Notes under the pieces: generated by a model
Told to the model about the DNA's origin: nothing
What the model saw: the letters and a program-made list of their open reading frames with translations, nothing else
Database searches by the model: none
Program-made: the position numbers and the translations under genes
Shown: one piece after another, positions 1 through 12,590 of the stretch
How positions within the stretch are numbered: position 1 is the first letter of the stretch
Layout: every line of letters begins with the position of its first letter
Assembly: GCA_018296165.2 (NCBI GenBank)
Contig: JACKQL020000229.1
Location: 1-38,351, forward strand
DNA length: 38,351 nucleotides
Source of the DNA: Termitomyces sp. T153
Lineage: Eukaryota; Basidiomycota; Agaricomycetes; Agaricales; Lyophyllaceae
Direction of reading: 5' to 3'

Positions 1-940
1 CCCTGTTCAACTCTGACGCCTCCTCCGCAGCCATTGATGCTTCCCCTGGACCCCCCTGAACTCCTGAGACTTCCCCCACCATTCCTGACCATGTCATGAG
101 CCTCTGACCCCCCACCCTAGTTTCTCTGACCTGCTCCAGAGCACTCTGATGACCTCAGAGTGGCCTGTGCCCCCAGCTAATCCCATCAGAATATCACTGC
201 AGCCCACCTCTTGATTGTACCTGACACCCATCAACTCCACACAGCCCTGCCAAGCCCCACTGCCATACCCACTGCCCCCTGGAGCTATCCAGTAGTTGGT
301 ATATAAGTCATTGAGTAGCTCCTCATACTCTAGTCTTGATATTGCATTAACTGGTTTCCTGTGTCTTGTGTTTCTCTCTGTCTCTATTTCTATTTCTATT
401 TCTAGTCTCAAATCTATCTCTTTTGTCTGTCTCATCTTGTCTTGTCTCCATCTTGTCTCAATTGTCTCTATTTCCTTTGTTTCCCTAAGTTCTTTCCATC
501 TCTGACATCAGTATAAACTCCATGCACACACTACGAACCCCAAACATTTTTGCAACAACTCCAGACCTCACTCTTTGCTTGGCCCCAAACCCATCAAGTC
601 TTACTTGATCCCCCGTCAAACTCCAGCTCTGCCCCCAACCCTAGCAAAGCCTCCATCTACCCTGCAATCTATTCATGTGCTTGTGAACTTGTTCCTGATG
701 CCTGCCCAAGCCCAACATTAGTATACTTGGTCTTAGACTCCCCCAGACCACTCCAGACTTGCTCAGACCACTTCCCTTAGCTTCCTCTCACAAGTCTCTC
801 CACTCCATGTCATCTCCGGAGTGCTAGGTTATAAGTGCAGGACATTGTGTCTGCCTAGTAAGAATTTGCCAGTGTAGCTGAGCCCCCATTGTCAGTGGAA
901 CCTGACAAGTTTTTGTGATTCACCAGTGATAGAAAGACAC
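1..940. other. Unassigned CpG-poor sequence
   Basis: No gene could be recognised here. The first 130 bases keep a few CpGs; the rest is nearly CpG-free and rich in TG/CA, like the dead transposable elements further right. The open frames are short and resemble no family I know. It is probably old transposon-derived DNA, but neither ends nor conserved domains are visible. Confidence 0.4.
355..500 (+). repeat. Pyrimidine-rich tract with CTATTT repeats
   Basis: The plus strand is almost all C and T for about 140 bases. It includes three tandem CTATTT units near 384-402 and repeated TCTTGTCTC-like words. This is simple low-complexity sequence. It could be the remains of a promoter-like pyrimidine tract of a repeat element, but nothing fixes a function. 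Confidence 0.6.
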
Positions 941-2436
941 TGAATACTGCCAAGGCATACAACTGCATCCAGGGGGGTCCACATCCAGCCCAGCCTCTAC
1001 AGCCAGTGCACATGTCAGCTTGAAGAGAACTGCAGGGTCACAATCCATGTTCAAATTTCATTGGCAACTCTGTTGTGGAATTGAGAGCTGAATTTGACAT
1101 TTGTTTTGAGGTTACAAGGAAAGTACCAATGAAGAACCTTTTGGAGAGATCTTGGTGATCTCCAAGGGCATACTGAAGGGCTAGTGAGAGAAGTTGTGAC
1201 ATGGCCAATGTAGTTGTCAACAGAACTAATAAATGGGAATCTATTCTCAGTAGCAATTGCTTCACTTTCTAAGGCAGCACAGTTGATCAGATTTGTCACA
1301 AGGCTAGGTAAAACAACATCAATGTTCAGTGTATTGAAAGCTACTTACATGCTGAGTATTCATGTGGAGCTTTTGCTCAACCTGAACAGCTTTGCCTTCA
1401 ATCCTGTCAATTCTACTATTCTGATTGTTCAGCTCAGAACTCATAGCCATGCCAAGTGCTTTGAGCCATTTAGAGACTTCACCAATCTCATTGAGGTTAG
1501 TGTCCAGTTCATCCTTGAGCTTCAATGTCAGAGGTGGGCAGTTTCTTCAGCTTCCAATAATATACAGATCAAGAGGTAGGGCTGACTCTGCCTGAGCAAG
1601 GGGTGTCTTGTACTACTGGAATAAGATTCTGTTCTTTCCATTTGAATAGAGGCATCAGTCCTCAGATCATGAAGGAGACAAAATCTGTATAACTTTTGTG
1701 AGCACATATTCACATGTTCTGAGTCAAACACTGCACAATATGCTTCCAAAAGCAGTGTCAATAGTATTCTATTGCAATCTCATGAGCAAAGAATGCAGTT
1801 CTGAGAAAACTCATGGAATTTGTACCTGGATTTCCTGCACAAAGAAGTTTGAGTAAAGGCACCTAGAACATTACTCAGGATCCCAGTAGATTCTTGTTTG
1901 ATGAACCATAAGATCAATGCACAGTGGTCACATAACTTTGGTGTCAAAGGCCATGCATGCATATAGAACCAGCTCAACTGCTGCAGCTACTTCTCCCCAT
2001 TCATTGAGGCAACCATCACACAAACCTGTTATGCCCAGAGTGTCCTTCCAGGGTGCAAAAAGCCATACCTTGACTTCAAGTGCAGAACACTCAAATGCTG
2101 GTTTGCAGTTGCCTTCATCCTCATACCACTGCAGCTCTTCATCATGATGGCTGCACTCTGCTCAAACCATGTGACATACAGATTTGGGAAGGGCATGATG
2201 CCAAAGTGCTACCACCTCTTGCTCAATAGTATGGTGGTGATTATAGACAACTATGTGAGTCAGCTTGCCAAAAGGTATGGCACAGATGTAGCAGAGGATA
2301 TCTTAAACAGGTCAAAAGAGAACATACTACTTCATCATGTGTTCAAGTTTGGAAAGCTATGTTTGGTGCCCACAGTATCACACCAAAATACATACAACGC
2401 AGTGTGCATAATTTATAATGATGTGTAAAAGCCTGA
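941..2436. other. Unassigned sequence downstream of the Plavaka transposase
   Basis: This CpG-depleted stretch follows the stop of the minus-strand transposase. A minus-strand frame at 1319-1525 would give a short coiled-coil-like peptide, and a plus frame at 2144-2428 is open, but neither resembles a family I know. It may be the 3' part of the same DNA transposon, or an older element beneath it. No terminal inverted repeats were found. Confidence 0.35.
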
Positions 2437-5400
2437 TCAAAGAGGATACATGTTCTGAATTCTGAGAAACATGTCAGAGTCAACAATGTCAACAATTACT
2501 GAGTTTTTGGATTCTGTCCCCTCCAACACAATATATGATCCATGAATAATTGAGCATGCTGGAATGATGTTAGCTGAGGTCTCAGGTGCTTCTCAAATGC
2601 AAAGAAGTCAAAGGTCTTTGTCCCTTTGGTTTGTCCTCCTAATATCAGAGAAAGGTGAGACAAGGGCAAATGGAACAAAGACATCCTTGTTGCCATCATG
2701 GAGTTCAAGTGTCAATTTGACAGTGAAAATAAAGATAAGCTGGGCAAACTGATATCAAGGCCCATTATTGAATATGACAGTGTCAAACCTTGGTGCATTA
2801 TGCCAATTTGGGCTGGCATGAAGAATATCAGTGTGTGCACACCAGTCAACAAGAGACATATGTCACTTTAATGAGCTTGTGCCAAGTGATTTGTGAAGTT
2901 ATAAACACCTTAGAATTTGCAAATATGTCAAAGTAACACTCACAACTTTAGTATTGCTCAGTTTTTGCATTTGTGATATAAATGTTTGTGAGTCACTTAG
3001 TTTGACAGTGCTTTCATCCTATTGTAGAAGGTCAGCAAGTAAATGGATACTGTGATTGCAAAAGCAGTGAAATTCTGGATCATCACAATGTTCCTGTTAA
3101 ATTGCATCAAATGATGTGGCTTTATCTGGTGAACCCAAGTAGACATTTCCAAATGAGCTATTTGCATCATCACCATCCACTTCAGATGGCCCATTGTCAA
3201 AGTCAGCATCTTTGGCAAGATTGATCTGTTCCTGGATGGTGTTTGAAACAACTTGTGTATGCTCAGCAGTCAGTATCTTCTTGAAATTAATACAATGTGA
3301 CTTCAGTCAAAATATAAACCTCACTTGAGATGCAATGTCCTTGAAGTTAGTCTTGGTCTGATACCAATGCTTAAGGGATTTATGATGTCCCTCAAACAAT
3401 TGTGTGCTGAAACAACAGAGGACTCCCTTGTCCTCGACATCACCAAATGCATGTGTTTGGTTGTGTAATTTAGGGAAATTATATTTTTGCAGAAGTGGGT
3501 CATCTTCATCATCTGAACCAGGGTCAGAATTACTGTCAGAGTCAGGTAGATCTGAAAGGGCTCTGTCATATGCCTGTATCATTTGTGAGCTTGATGGGGG
3601 ATGAAGCAAACAGAAAATTCACATTGATAGCTATTCCAAACTCTTCCACAGCTTTGTGGCCTGCAGTAATGGTTGTAGAGGTATGAACTTCAAGGGTCTC
3701 AAACATGACCATGTTGGCATATTTTCTGAATGCAACAAGCAGCTTGTAGCCAAAAGAGTCCTTGTGTATGGCAAGAACATTGTGACTTGCAAAGACAAAT
3801 AACTGATGGTAAATGTCAGCATGTTTCAGAAACTGAGTTCAATATATCACCTTCATAATATCACAAAAATGATTCCCATCAGAGAAATCAGTTAAGAGAA
3901 CTGAGTTGTTGAATTGATGAAGCTTGGACCATGGAGGGAAGGCATCAAATCTCAAAGGACAAGGTTGAGAAACAGATGTATTATCAAGCAAATTTGCAAA
4001 AGAGCTCACTGTTTTCCAATGGTGGCAGCTACTTTGCAATGATCAGGAGCAGACATTTCATTAATTAGGTGCTTTGCTTCCTTGAAAAGATGTTTTCCAC
4101 CAACACCATGACAATTGTTATGAAGTTCATCAAATGCTGCAGCTGCATGAGGATCTGAAAAACAGATACTTCAAAAGGCATTCTGACAGCTGTAGAATGA
4201 GACTATGAGATAGGATGAATATCTCATTCACCTCAACACATCTCAGGCCTTTTGACTTGAACAATTTTTCCTGCTCTGTCTTGTTTTTCATCATGCTACT
4301 CTTCTCATATAGCATCTTTGCATCATCTGCTGTTCACCTTGGCCACTTCTTTGAGAGGTCCCACAGCTGATCCTGTGGTATTTCACAGACTGGGCACAGA
4401 TACAAACTCTTAACACCACATGTAAGAGTCATCACAGGCCTTACACCTTTGATAAGAAAGAAGATATTATATTGATAGGAAATCTAGTACATACATCTCC
4501 TTGAAGTCAGCAGCAAGGAGAAATATGAAAGGATAAAGTAACTGCTTTGTCCCCCCACAGTTAAAAATGTCACCAATGTTTGACTCTTGTGCAATAGTCA
4601 AAAGAAGATGCTTCATACATGCATGGTACACTGCCTTTTTAAAATTGACATAATCAGGTTTCCCATGTTTGGCAGGATCATCTGAAAGCTATGCTAAAAT
4701 TGGAATCAAACAAGAGAAAAAGAAAACAGACATACAACAGGAAGCCAACCAACAACTTGTGTGGCACCTAGACCTTGACCATTTTTGATATCTGAAGGAA
4801 GGTTCTCAAACCTTGCCATGATAGGATGACATGAAGTCCCATTGAAATTGGTAACCTTTGTTTTATCAGCATAGAGTGAGATTAGGAGTGGTCACCCATC
4901 TTTTGGAAGTTGGCTCTGCATTGTACATTGAGTACAGAAGTCAGTTCTTTTAGATGAACAAAGCATACCTGCACATTCCACATCCTATTTGCTGTCCAAG
5001 GTTCATGAATAAAGCGGACCCAATCTCTCCCATCAAATTTTTCGAGCAACACACTATCAAATATGGCCAATTTCCCTAAATACTCATCTTCAATCATTGA
5101 CCTTGCAAATTCCTTCAATGACCAGAGCCAGAATTCAAATGTTTGGGCCACTCCACCATAAGCAACTTCAATTTCAACATGCTCAAACTAGGATAAGCTG
5201 TTAGACAATGGCATGGAGAAATGAATGAAGCAACACACCAGAGCATATTTCCAGGATGTGTCAGTCCATAGGTTTTTAAGATGGGAGTGGTTCTTGAGAA
5301 GAAAAAATTCATTTGGGTCCTTGCTCACTTTTTGTACAACATTAATAAGAGCATCAATCATTGCATTTGATGCTCCGAGTTTGTGAACTATTTCTGCAAA

Positions 5401-6330
5401 AGTAAATTCACTTGCTGAGTGGAAGGGAAGCCATGGTTTCGGATGATATGGTGGAAGTGGTATGGAATTATTGCGTCCGTAATCTTCAAATGACTGTACA
5501 ATAGTTGGTTTATCAAGGCTTGGGTGATAGGTAACTCGAATATCATCTTTCCTTGGGGTGGATGGTTCATGGGCTGGAGGAGATAGTTGTGTATCCAGAT
5601 CTGCACAAGGTGTCAACAAAAGAAAAAGAATCCATAAGATATCTCAGGGGAAATATTGTGAGTGATATCATGAGTTAACGAGGAACTAATCGAGGGCTGA
5701 ACCAGATCTGCTTGGTACCAATCACCAAATGTTGTGTGAGTACAGACATGAAGACAAACTTGAAGGCCCTTTACCGGAACATGCTAGCTTTGCTGGGTTC
5801 TTCAAGTGTGGTACCTCAGAAGCATTGTATCTATGCTTCACTTTAGTCATATCATTCTCTTGAATTTTCGATGTCAAGACTGGATCATATGTGAGCAGAG
5901 TTTGTACATACCTTCTTTGACATTGCTTTTTGCTTTGGCACCCAGTCGAGGAGCAGCAAACTCATCATCAATTATATTCTGTCCCATGTCATCGTCGAAC
6001 TTGGCTAGTTCAATAACTTAATACCATACAAATACAGATGAGTAAACAATCTTACTATCATCATGTCCCAGCATCGGCGCACCATAAATCCCTTTATATT
6101 GTTATCACAAAAAGACTGTCCAAAATAGACTTTGGGACTGACGTTTCTCGAGCACTTGTCATTCTACTTGAAGGGATGTCTGCAGGTCATGCTCAATTTG
6201 TTGGTTTGTGGCTATAATTTCAGGCAAACAATACTGTTGGCACTTCTTTTGGTGGTAAGAAAGTCCTTGAGGCCTGAACGGTTTTCATGCAAAACTGGCA
6301 GATACGGAAAACAGACTCATCCGTGGCCAT
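2437..6330 (-). pseudogene. Plavaka-type transposase (CACTA/CMC-like DNA transposon), decayed
   Basis: The minus strand carries, in order, most landmarks of the basidiomycete Plavaka transposase, spread over several frames. It starts at an ATG at 6330 followed by a CxxC zinc-finger-like N-terminus (CQFC). Next come the FEDYGR and KPW-PF block with the FAEI helix (5188-5619) and the R-F-EPWTANRMW block (4882-5151). A CPVC motif followed by a TADDAKMLYE stretch lies at about 4280-4420. FDAFP-W and F-SDG follow (3839-4039), then FPKLH and T-TNFKDIA (3307-3609). The C-terminal VDSDMFLRI ends at the TGA at 2437. Family knowledge: the enzyme cuts and pastes its transposon. In-frame stops and frameshifts throughout show it is dead. 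CpGs survive only in the first third of the coding direction, above about 5.3 kb. Terminal repeats were not found. Confidence 0.85.
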
Positions 6331-6659
6331 AATTTACAGCACAATAGTGTAAAGGATGTTTGTTGAGCACGATTGGGTCGTTGATTGTAAATATTCTAGA
6401 GGATTATTAATCGATTAAGACTATATTACCATAGATTGCCAATCCCTGTTCCCAATCACCATTTTTGGTTCTTAATCTTGTCTGGTTTCAACCTCAATGG
6501 AAAACTCCGACACACGTGGTTACACACAGCCTGAACGCGTCAAATTTGCATCAAATTGGGCTCATACTTGTAACAGGGAAGCGCTGACCTCTCAAGTTGA
6601 GCTCTGTCGACCGTCTGTAGCATTGTATACTTCTGGGCACTTCTGGTTTCGCAAATAAA
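6331..6659. other. Spacer between the Plavaka and HNH copy A
   Basis: No gene is seen. This is the probable promoter side of the divergent Plavaka transposase. The segment at about 6540-6600 closely matches 13185-13245, with CpG in this copy where the other has TG or CA. That shared block appears to be the upstream region of the HNH family. Confidence 0.45.
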
Positions 6660-7914
6660 GTTTGGACAGAATTCATAAACAATGTGTTATAACCCTCAAT
6701 TCGGACTTCGTAGAACCTTGCCATGTTCTGCGTCCTTGGATCTTGAGGAAGATAGATCACGTCCTATACTGCTTCTTACCGGGTCTTCTCTAAAAGTTGA
6801 TGAAAGTTGATTATGCATGGGGACTCAGGTATAGGAATCTAAATTTCTGTTCGGAAGCAAACACGATGTATTGTGAGATCCCTTGTTGCCAGGTAAGACT
6901 CAACTTGATTTTCGTCAGTAACAGTAACACGAGAATTCCGTCATATGTTTGAGCTGGGTCTGTGGGCCTTGCTCCCGATAGATGTGTCGCTGCTTGAATT
7001 CATTGCCAATACGGATTTTACTATCGAAGAACCAATTGAGGTGGGTATTTCGATCATCCTCACTAACACGGCACATAACGGCTTCCGTTAGACTGCGTAT
7101 TCCGGCAAGAACTCCTGCGACTATGTTTTTGTTCCGTTGCCTGGGATGGAGAGTATTATCAACCGTCTCGACGGAAACGTGCCACGGGAGCATATTGTCC
7201 CTTATACCACCCTTCCAGTTTTGCGGCTTCACGTTCAACCACACTACGTTCTCGTCGATCTGTATCAGAAGATCAAGAAATATGAGCATATTGTACGCAG
7301 GATCGAGGAGGACAATGGATACGAACCCTATTTTCATAAATACAATAGGGCTGATCTTACCTGTCGGGGCACATACCGGATGTGGAAAAGGTGGACTGTT
7401 CCCTCACACTTTTTAGGTAACCCAGCTGCCGAAGCTCAGATATTATCTTGCGGCAGTAGTCAGTTCACAGTACCTAAACTGCGTCCGGGTACTTATGCTT
7501 GGGACATTGATGAAGTTGGCCTACGACTTACGGACTCCGTGACTTACATTCCTGACCGTGAGGATGGGGAGGACAGCTCTGATGATGACGGAGACGAATA
7601 TGTTGTGGACGAGGCAGACTCTGCATTCCAGGCACGTATGCGGCGTTGGATTGCTGATCTGCAGCCTGGTCTGATGACGCCGGACTTGGAACCGATGCAA
7701 GCGGAAGTCATAGAAGTAACTAAACTGGAGAAGACGGAAAGAAGACGGAAGAAAACCAGACATTGACACAGGGTCACCGACGATGGTTGGCTCGGTCTCG
7801 TTGAATGGCAGCAAGATGTACCGTAATGAAGGAAAGTCGTCTCTTGAGATCTACGTGCCTCATCGGACGAAGTCTATTCCAGACATGTTGCTCAGTTCAT
7901 CTACTATGGCATGA
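6660..7914 (+). pseudogene. HNH-nuclease-like family, copy A
   Basis: Exons can be placed by comparison with copies C and D. An upstream exon near 6660-6740 carries the CHVLR motif (first HNH histidine); then come 6797-6872 (YAWG block, 76 nt), 6919-7040 and 7092-7766. Introns 6873-6918 and 7041-7091 have GT...AG ends; the second contains CTAAC, so the TAG before ACTGCG is an intron end and not a mutation. The last exon has the HVQPHYV block, a CRGTYRMWKRW block and an acidic stretch rich in D and E. A tandem duplication of about ten bases (GAAGACGGAA) near 7727-7746 shifts the frame, so translation ends early at 7766; the ancestral frame stays open to about 7914. No intact 5' start is visible. 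The HNH family is a predicted nuclease; here the second histidine of the motif is replaced, so activity is doubtful. Confidence 0.7.
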
Positions 7915-8167
7915 ATATTCATTACGATGACGGAGACGAATATGCTGTGGACGAGGCAGATTCTGTATTCCAGACACGTATGTGGTATTGGATTGCTAAT
8001 CTGCAGCCTGGTCTGATGTCGCCGGACTTGGAGCCAATGCAAGCGGAAGTCATAGTAGCTAACCTGGAGAAGACAGAAGAACCAGATATAGACACGGGCT
8101 CACCGACGATGGTTGGCTCAGTTTCGTTGAATGACAACAAGCTGGGCCGTAATGAGGAAAACCCAAC
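7915..8167 (+). pseudogene. HNH-like family, copy B, left part
   Basis: Copy A's 3' untranslated sequence runs directly into the acidic region of a second copy, starting at GATGACGGAGACGAA near 7926. The frame (DEADS, LQPGLM, TGSPTMVGSVS) stays open until it meets the copia 5' LTR at 8168. The 5' two-thirds of this copy are missing, as expected from unequal recombination between tandem copies. The continuation lies at 12840, beyond the inserted retrotransposon. Confidence 0.75.
8163..8167 (+). repeat. Target-site duplication, left (CCAAC)
   Basis: The five bases CCAAC directly before the 5' LTR match the five bases directly after the 3' LTR (12840-12844). Five-base duplications are usual for copia integrases. 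Confidence 0.8.
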
Positions 8168-8413
8168 TATTGGCGAGGGGATCGTTGACACGATGCCGCC
8201 GCCGCCGCAGAAATTAGGAATTTGGTACTGTACAGATGGAGGATAAGGATCGGAACAGAACACGGGAGCACCTCAGTCGTTGATACACCGACTGAGGTGA
8301 GCCCCAATTACTTATATATCACACAAATACTTATGATACTACAGTACATTGACCAACAGTACTTAGACATTAATACACTTGTTGATACACCGACTGAGTT
8401 ACATGGACCAACA
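8168..8413 (+). repeat. Copia 5' LTR, CpG-rich
   Basis: It aligns along its whole length with 12591-12839. By eye it contains about 12 CpGs, including a (GCC)n run at 8195-8208. It starts TATTGG, where TGTTGG would be the canonical inverted match to the terminal CCAACA. The sequence just inside the LTR (GGTTATCGGCCCCG) is the likely tRNA primer-binding site; I could not assign the tRNA. Confidence 0.88.
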
Positions 8414-8797
8414 GGTTATCGGCCCCGTGCCACTCAGTAATTAGAACAACTCTGAATTTTTTTTTCTTGACCCACCGAAACCTAGACTCGAACTGAAGAC
8501 CCAGACATTTTCCTGCTGCCCGCGGATGAGAAGTTCGATGGCTCGAATCGGTCCTCCTTCAAGACCACCCTGACTGAGGCTGCGCGGGGCGTGGCTTGAT
8601 GGGCTACTTGACGGGGGAGATAAAATGCCCTGTAGATAAGGAAGACTCGGAATCCAAAAAAGGGGGCGAGAGAACCTCCAGTACTTGATGGGGTGCACCG
8701 AACCTGTTGTACAACAAGTGGCTTCAGCGCGATGCCTATGCCGAGTGGCTTCAGCATAATGCCTATGTGAGGAGCATGTATTGGCGCTGGTGTTTGG
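8414..8797 (+). other. Copia 5' leader
   Basis: This lies between the 5' LTR and the gag-like frame. It includes a poly-T run near 8459-8466. The likely gag start region is upstream of 8798 but broken by stops. CpG is still frequent. Confidence 0.5.
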
Positions 8798-9706
8798 ATG
8801 GATGGATCTGCTGCCAATGCATGGTCATCCCTCACTCCGTTGCACGATGCAAAGACCAATCTTGGTTTGATCCATGCTGAGGAGGAGCTGGGATCCTTGA
8901 AGTATGTCAACAGTTCCAGCATTGAAGCTCATTTCAAAGTGATGCAAACAGCGTGGGCGAAAGCCAATGACCAGGGTGCAGGGATTGACGATAGGTGGCG
9001 TAGAGCCTACATCATTAAGTTGATGCCTCCCTCATGGGCTCCTGTCACTGGCTCCCTAGCGAGTGAGCCTACTTTTGCAGACATGGTGGTGAGACTCACC
9101 ACACATGCCCTCTTACTTCATGGCACCTCTGCAATCTCCCTGGCAAAGTCGGCGCAAGCCCTCTTGACACAGACAGGCTCTCAAACCAAAAGTGCCCTAG
9201 TCTACTCGAATCCAAACTGCAAGCGGACCAGGCACACTGCTGACAAGTGCTTCCAGAAAGGTGGTGGTATGGAGGGCCAGTACCTGGATTGGTGGAGGAA
9301 GGGTCACAGCAGCAATACATCGGGCAATGTGAGCCTGAATCGCTCTAATAAGAGCCCATTGATGGCACTGCAAGCAAAGTCAGTGGTGATGTTGGCTAAC
9401 AATGACAGCAGTCCTTGGTGTCTTGCATTATTGACCCTGGCAAGCATCATTCTTGGCAACAAAATCACCTATGCTGATTCAGCTATGAGTCACCATTTTT
9501 TCACCAACCAAGAGGACTTTATTACATATAAGGACCCAGATGCCGCTTGCAGGACAGGCAAAACAGCAAAGGGTACATTTGGCATTGCTGGATGTGCGAC
9601 CATCAGGTATGTGCAATACTGCGCCATCCTCATCGATGCCCAGTTTCATGCCTTTACAGACCAGGGACCAATGGAGATGAGGTTATGGGCAAGCTTGGGG
9701 GCATGA
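8798..9706 (+). pseudogene. Copia gag with protease start
   Basis: An open frame of 302 codons covers the gag core, an incomplete zinc knuckle (NPNCKRTRHTADKC, with the first cysteine replaced by tyrosine) and the start of the aspartic protease (YADSAMSHHFF, with DSA where DSG is expected). Gag would form the particle and the protease would cut the polyprotein. The 5' end is not intact, since the natural start lies upstream. CpG is moderately retained here. Confidence 0.75.
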
Positions 9707-12590
9707 AGAGTGTCACTGAAGGTGACCTCAATTACTTCCACATCAAACTTGACCCACTTCTGCACGTTGCCATTCATGTGGTGTCCCATGTCAGGGATGA
9801 TGTTCCTTGTTGAGTTTGTTGTCCTGCCACCCACTGCGATAGCAACTCACTCATTGCACCACCCTGTCAATATGGAGACCTGGCACCACAGGCTCAGCCA
9901 TGTCAGCAAAGCCATGGTCAAGGAGATGGCCTGCAGAGGCATGGTGGAAGGCTTGAAACTCATGAAAACATCTTCATTGGGCAGGTGTGAGGATTGTATC
10001 TTGGGCAAACAAACACATAGGCCATTTGATGCAAAGGTCAATTCCAGAGGCTGAACCCTACAAGAGAGTTGCTTTTGATACCTGGAGCTAAGCACATGTA
10101 CCAACAATGGGAGGAAAATTGCTAATGGTTGTCACCACCAATCAAGCCAGTGCAGACTGTGAGGCATGGTCTCTAGTGCATAAGACAAAAGAAAACACAC
10201 TTGTCTGCCTCAAATCCTTCAATGCGCATGTCAAGACCCAGTATGGGAAACAGGTGAAGTGCATTAGAATTAATGAGGGGACAGAATTTGTCAATGGGCT
10301 GTGGGAGGAATATTGTCAGAAGAGGGGGATCAAGCACAAAACCACTGCCCCTCACTCCTCAACTGCAAATTGCATTGTTGAGTGCTGCAATTGCACCATC
10401 CTTGCACATAGCATGCTTGCCAATTCTTGTCTTCCTGCCCATTATTGGGGCAAAGCCATGTCAACAGCTATTCACACCTTGGACCTTGTTCCTAGCTTAC
10501 ACCACCCTGGAAAGTTGCCATTGAGATCAGAACAGGGAATAAGCTGGACATTTTGTACCTGTGTCCCTTTGGGTGTACTGCATGTGCTAAGATCCCAAAG
10601 GAAGACAGTGGCAGCAGGCTTAATGCAGTCAGTGAAAGCCATGTTGGTTGGTTACTATGGCAGAGGGAACTACAAACTTCTTGAGTGCTCTATGGGATGG
10701 ATTTTCTGGTCTCGTGATGTTGTCTCTGAGGAAGGTCTGGCCCATTGGACTTTGCCAGATTCCTGTGATGATCCTGCCACTGACTTTCTTGAGATTTTCA
10801 ACATCTCTGAGGGTGACCAGACTGCTGATGATGACAGTGCAGCACAGAGCACTACTGACCCCACCCTGTCTGCACCACAGATTGCCCAGTTGCCCCATAG
10901 ATGGCATCTATGCCACAGGACCACACTACACAACCAGAACCCCCTGTTCAACACTCAGCCAGAATTGTAGCAAGGGCACCAACAATGACTAAACCACCAC
11001 ACAGTGACAACCTGTCCAATCTGGAGAGTGAGGAGGAGACATTTGCAAGCATGTCTGGGGCACTCACAACCATGGTGGTGAAGGACATCTTGATGTGGGT
11101 GCCAAAGTCATATTTGGAGGCAATGAGGAGGCCTGACTTGTGGAAGCCAGCAATGGACAATGAGATGAAGAAAATATATGAGCAGAAGGTGTAAACAGAT
11201 GGGTATTCACATTGAAGTATGATGCAGATGGCAAGGTTGTTGGATGCAAGGCCAGACTAGTTGTGAAAGGCTTCACCCAGATCCTGGGCATTGATTTTTT
11301 TGCATCCTATGCCTCAATAGTCAAGTACAAATCTCTCTACATGAACCTCACTGTTGGGACTATCCTTGACTATGAAATCTGGATTTTACCAGTGCTTACC
11401 TCAATGCCCATGCCCAGGTACCTATTTTGATGGAACAGCCTGAGGGTTAGAAGGTGAAGACAAGTGAAGTGGTTGAATTGAATGTGAATGTGGGTGAATG
11501 GGTTTGAGGGAGTGACAAGCATGGTGGTGATAGTGGATTTATTGGCAGCAATGGTGATGACAGTGCAAAGCACTTGGTGGCAGAATTGGACAAGGCACTA
11601 TATGGGATGATAGATGCTGTGAAGAATTGGTGGGGGATGTTGGACATAGACACCAAGTGATTAGGGTACAAACACTTGGAGGCTGACCAGTCAGTGCAAC
11701 ACCAAGAGAGGAATGAAGAGAAGGCCATTACAAGCACATACACTGACAATACATTGGGGATGTCATTGTCAAAGGAGGGGACTTTCGTGGCAAGGATGGA
11801 GCTTAGGGAAATGTACAAGATTAAGGACCTTGGGGACATCAATTTTCTGTTAGGGATCAGAATCACTTGCAACAGGGTGCAATGGCTCATCCTCCTTGAT
11901 CAGGAGGGGTACTTGAAGTGGATGTTGGCAAAGTTTAGGATGACCAATTACTCAGCAAAGTACACACCCCTTTTCCCAGGACTCATCCTGTGCCACTCAC
12001 AGCAGTCAGCAACCAATGACAACTGCCACTACATGAAGGACAAGCTGTACAAAGAGGCATTGGGGTTGATGTATGTGAAAGTCAGACCACATCCAGATGT
12101 TGTGTTTGCAGTGACTTCACTCAGTCAATCCATGTCTAATCTGGGGAAGCCACACTGTTCAGCCCTGCAGCATGTCATGTGATACATCAAGGCAACATCA
12201 CACTACAAGTTGTATTATGGTGGTCCAGGATACCAGGATTATGTGCTACACTAGATTTCGCCACAGATGTGGACACATGAAGGTTGATTTCTGGGGGAGT
12301 TTACCTACAAGCTAGAGGTTCAACCAGCTGGACAGGATACCATTTTCATGTCAACTATGGAGGCAGAATATATTGCACTGGCAAAAGTGGGAGAGCAGAT
12401 ACAGTGGATGCATGCATCCCTTGCAGAGATTGGGATTGTGGTTCCATATCCAGCAGACCTGAAAGGAACAACACCAGCTCAATATCCATTGCAGAAAATA
12501 AATGAAACCACAATTGAGTCATGCATATTGATGTTAAGCACCATTACATCCAGCAGGCTGTAGAAGATGGGAAGATGGTATAGCCTGGAG
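9707..12590 (+). pseudogene. Copia pol remnant: integrase, reverse transcriptase, RNase H
   Basis: The GAG-pre-integrase HHCC module is clear at about 9870-10020 (WHHRLSHVS, then C-x2-C). The integrase core lies in 10107-10970: the usual D-N-G is N-E-G, and the conserved E-R-x-N-R stretch reads E-C-C-N-C, which are Arg-to-Cys changes expected from CGN to TGN. Reverse transcriptase lies at about 11040-12180 over several frames; its YTDD box reads YTDN near 11740. RNase H remains (MEAEYIALAKV) lie at about 12350-12560. Multiple stops and frameshifts make it non-functional. Confidence 0.85.

Noticed and set aside
7088..7091. TAG in front of ACTGCG in HNH copies A and C, at first read as a premature stop
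   Set aside because: All copies and the divergent gene have a GTG-start, CTAAC/CTGAC-containing, YAG-ended 51-nt (or similar) intron here in the same phase, so it is a splice acceptor.
8482..8922. Open minus-strand frame of 146 codons
   Set aside because: It overlaps the copia leader and gag on the opposite strand and has no family features.
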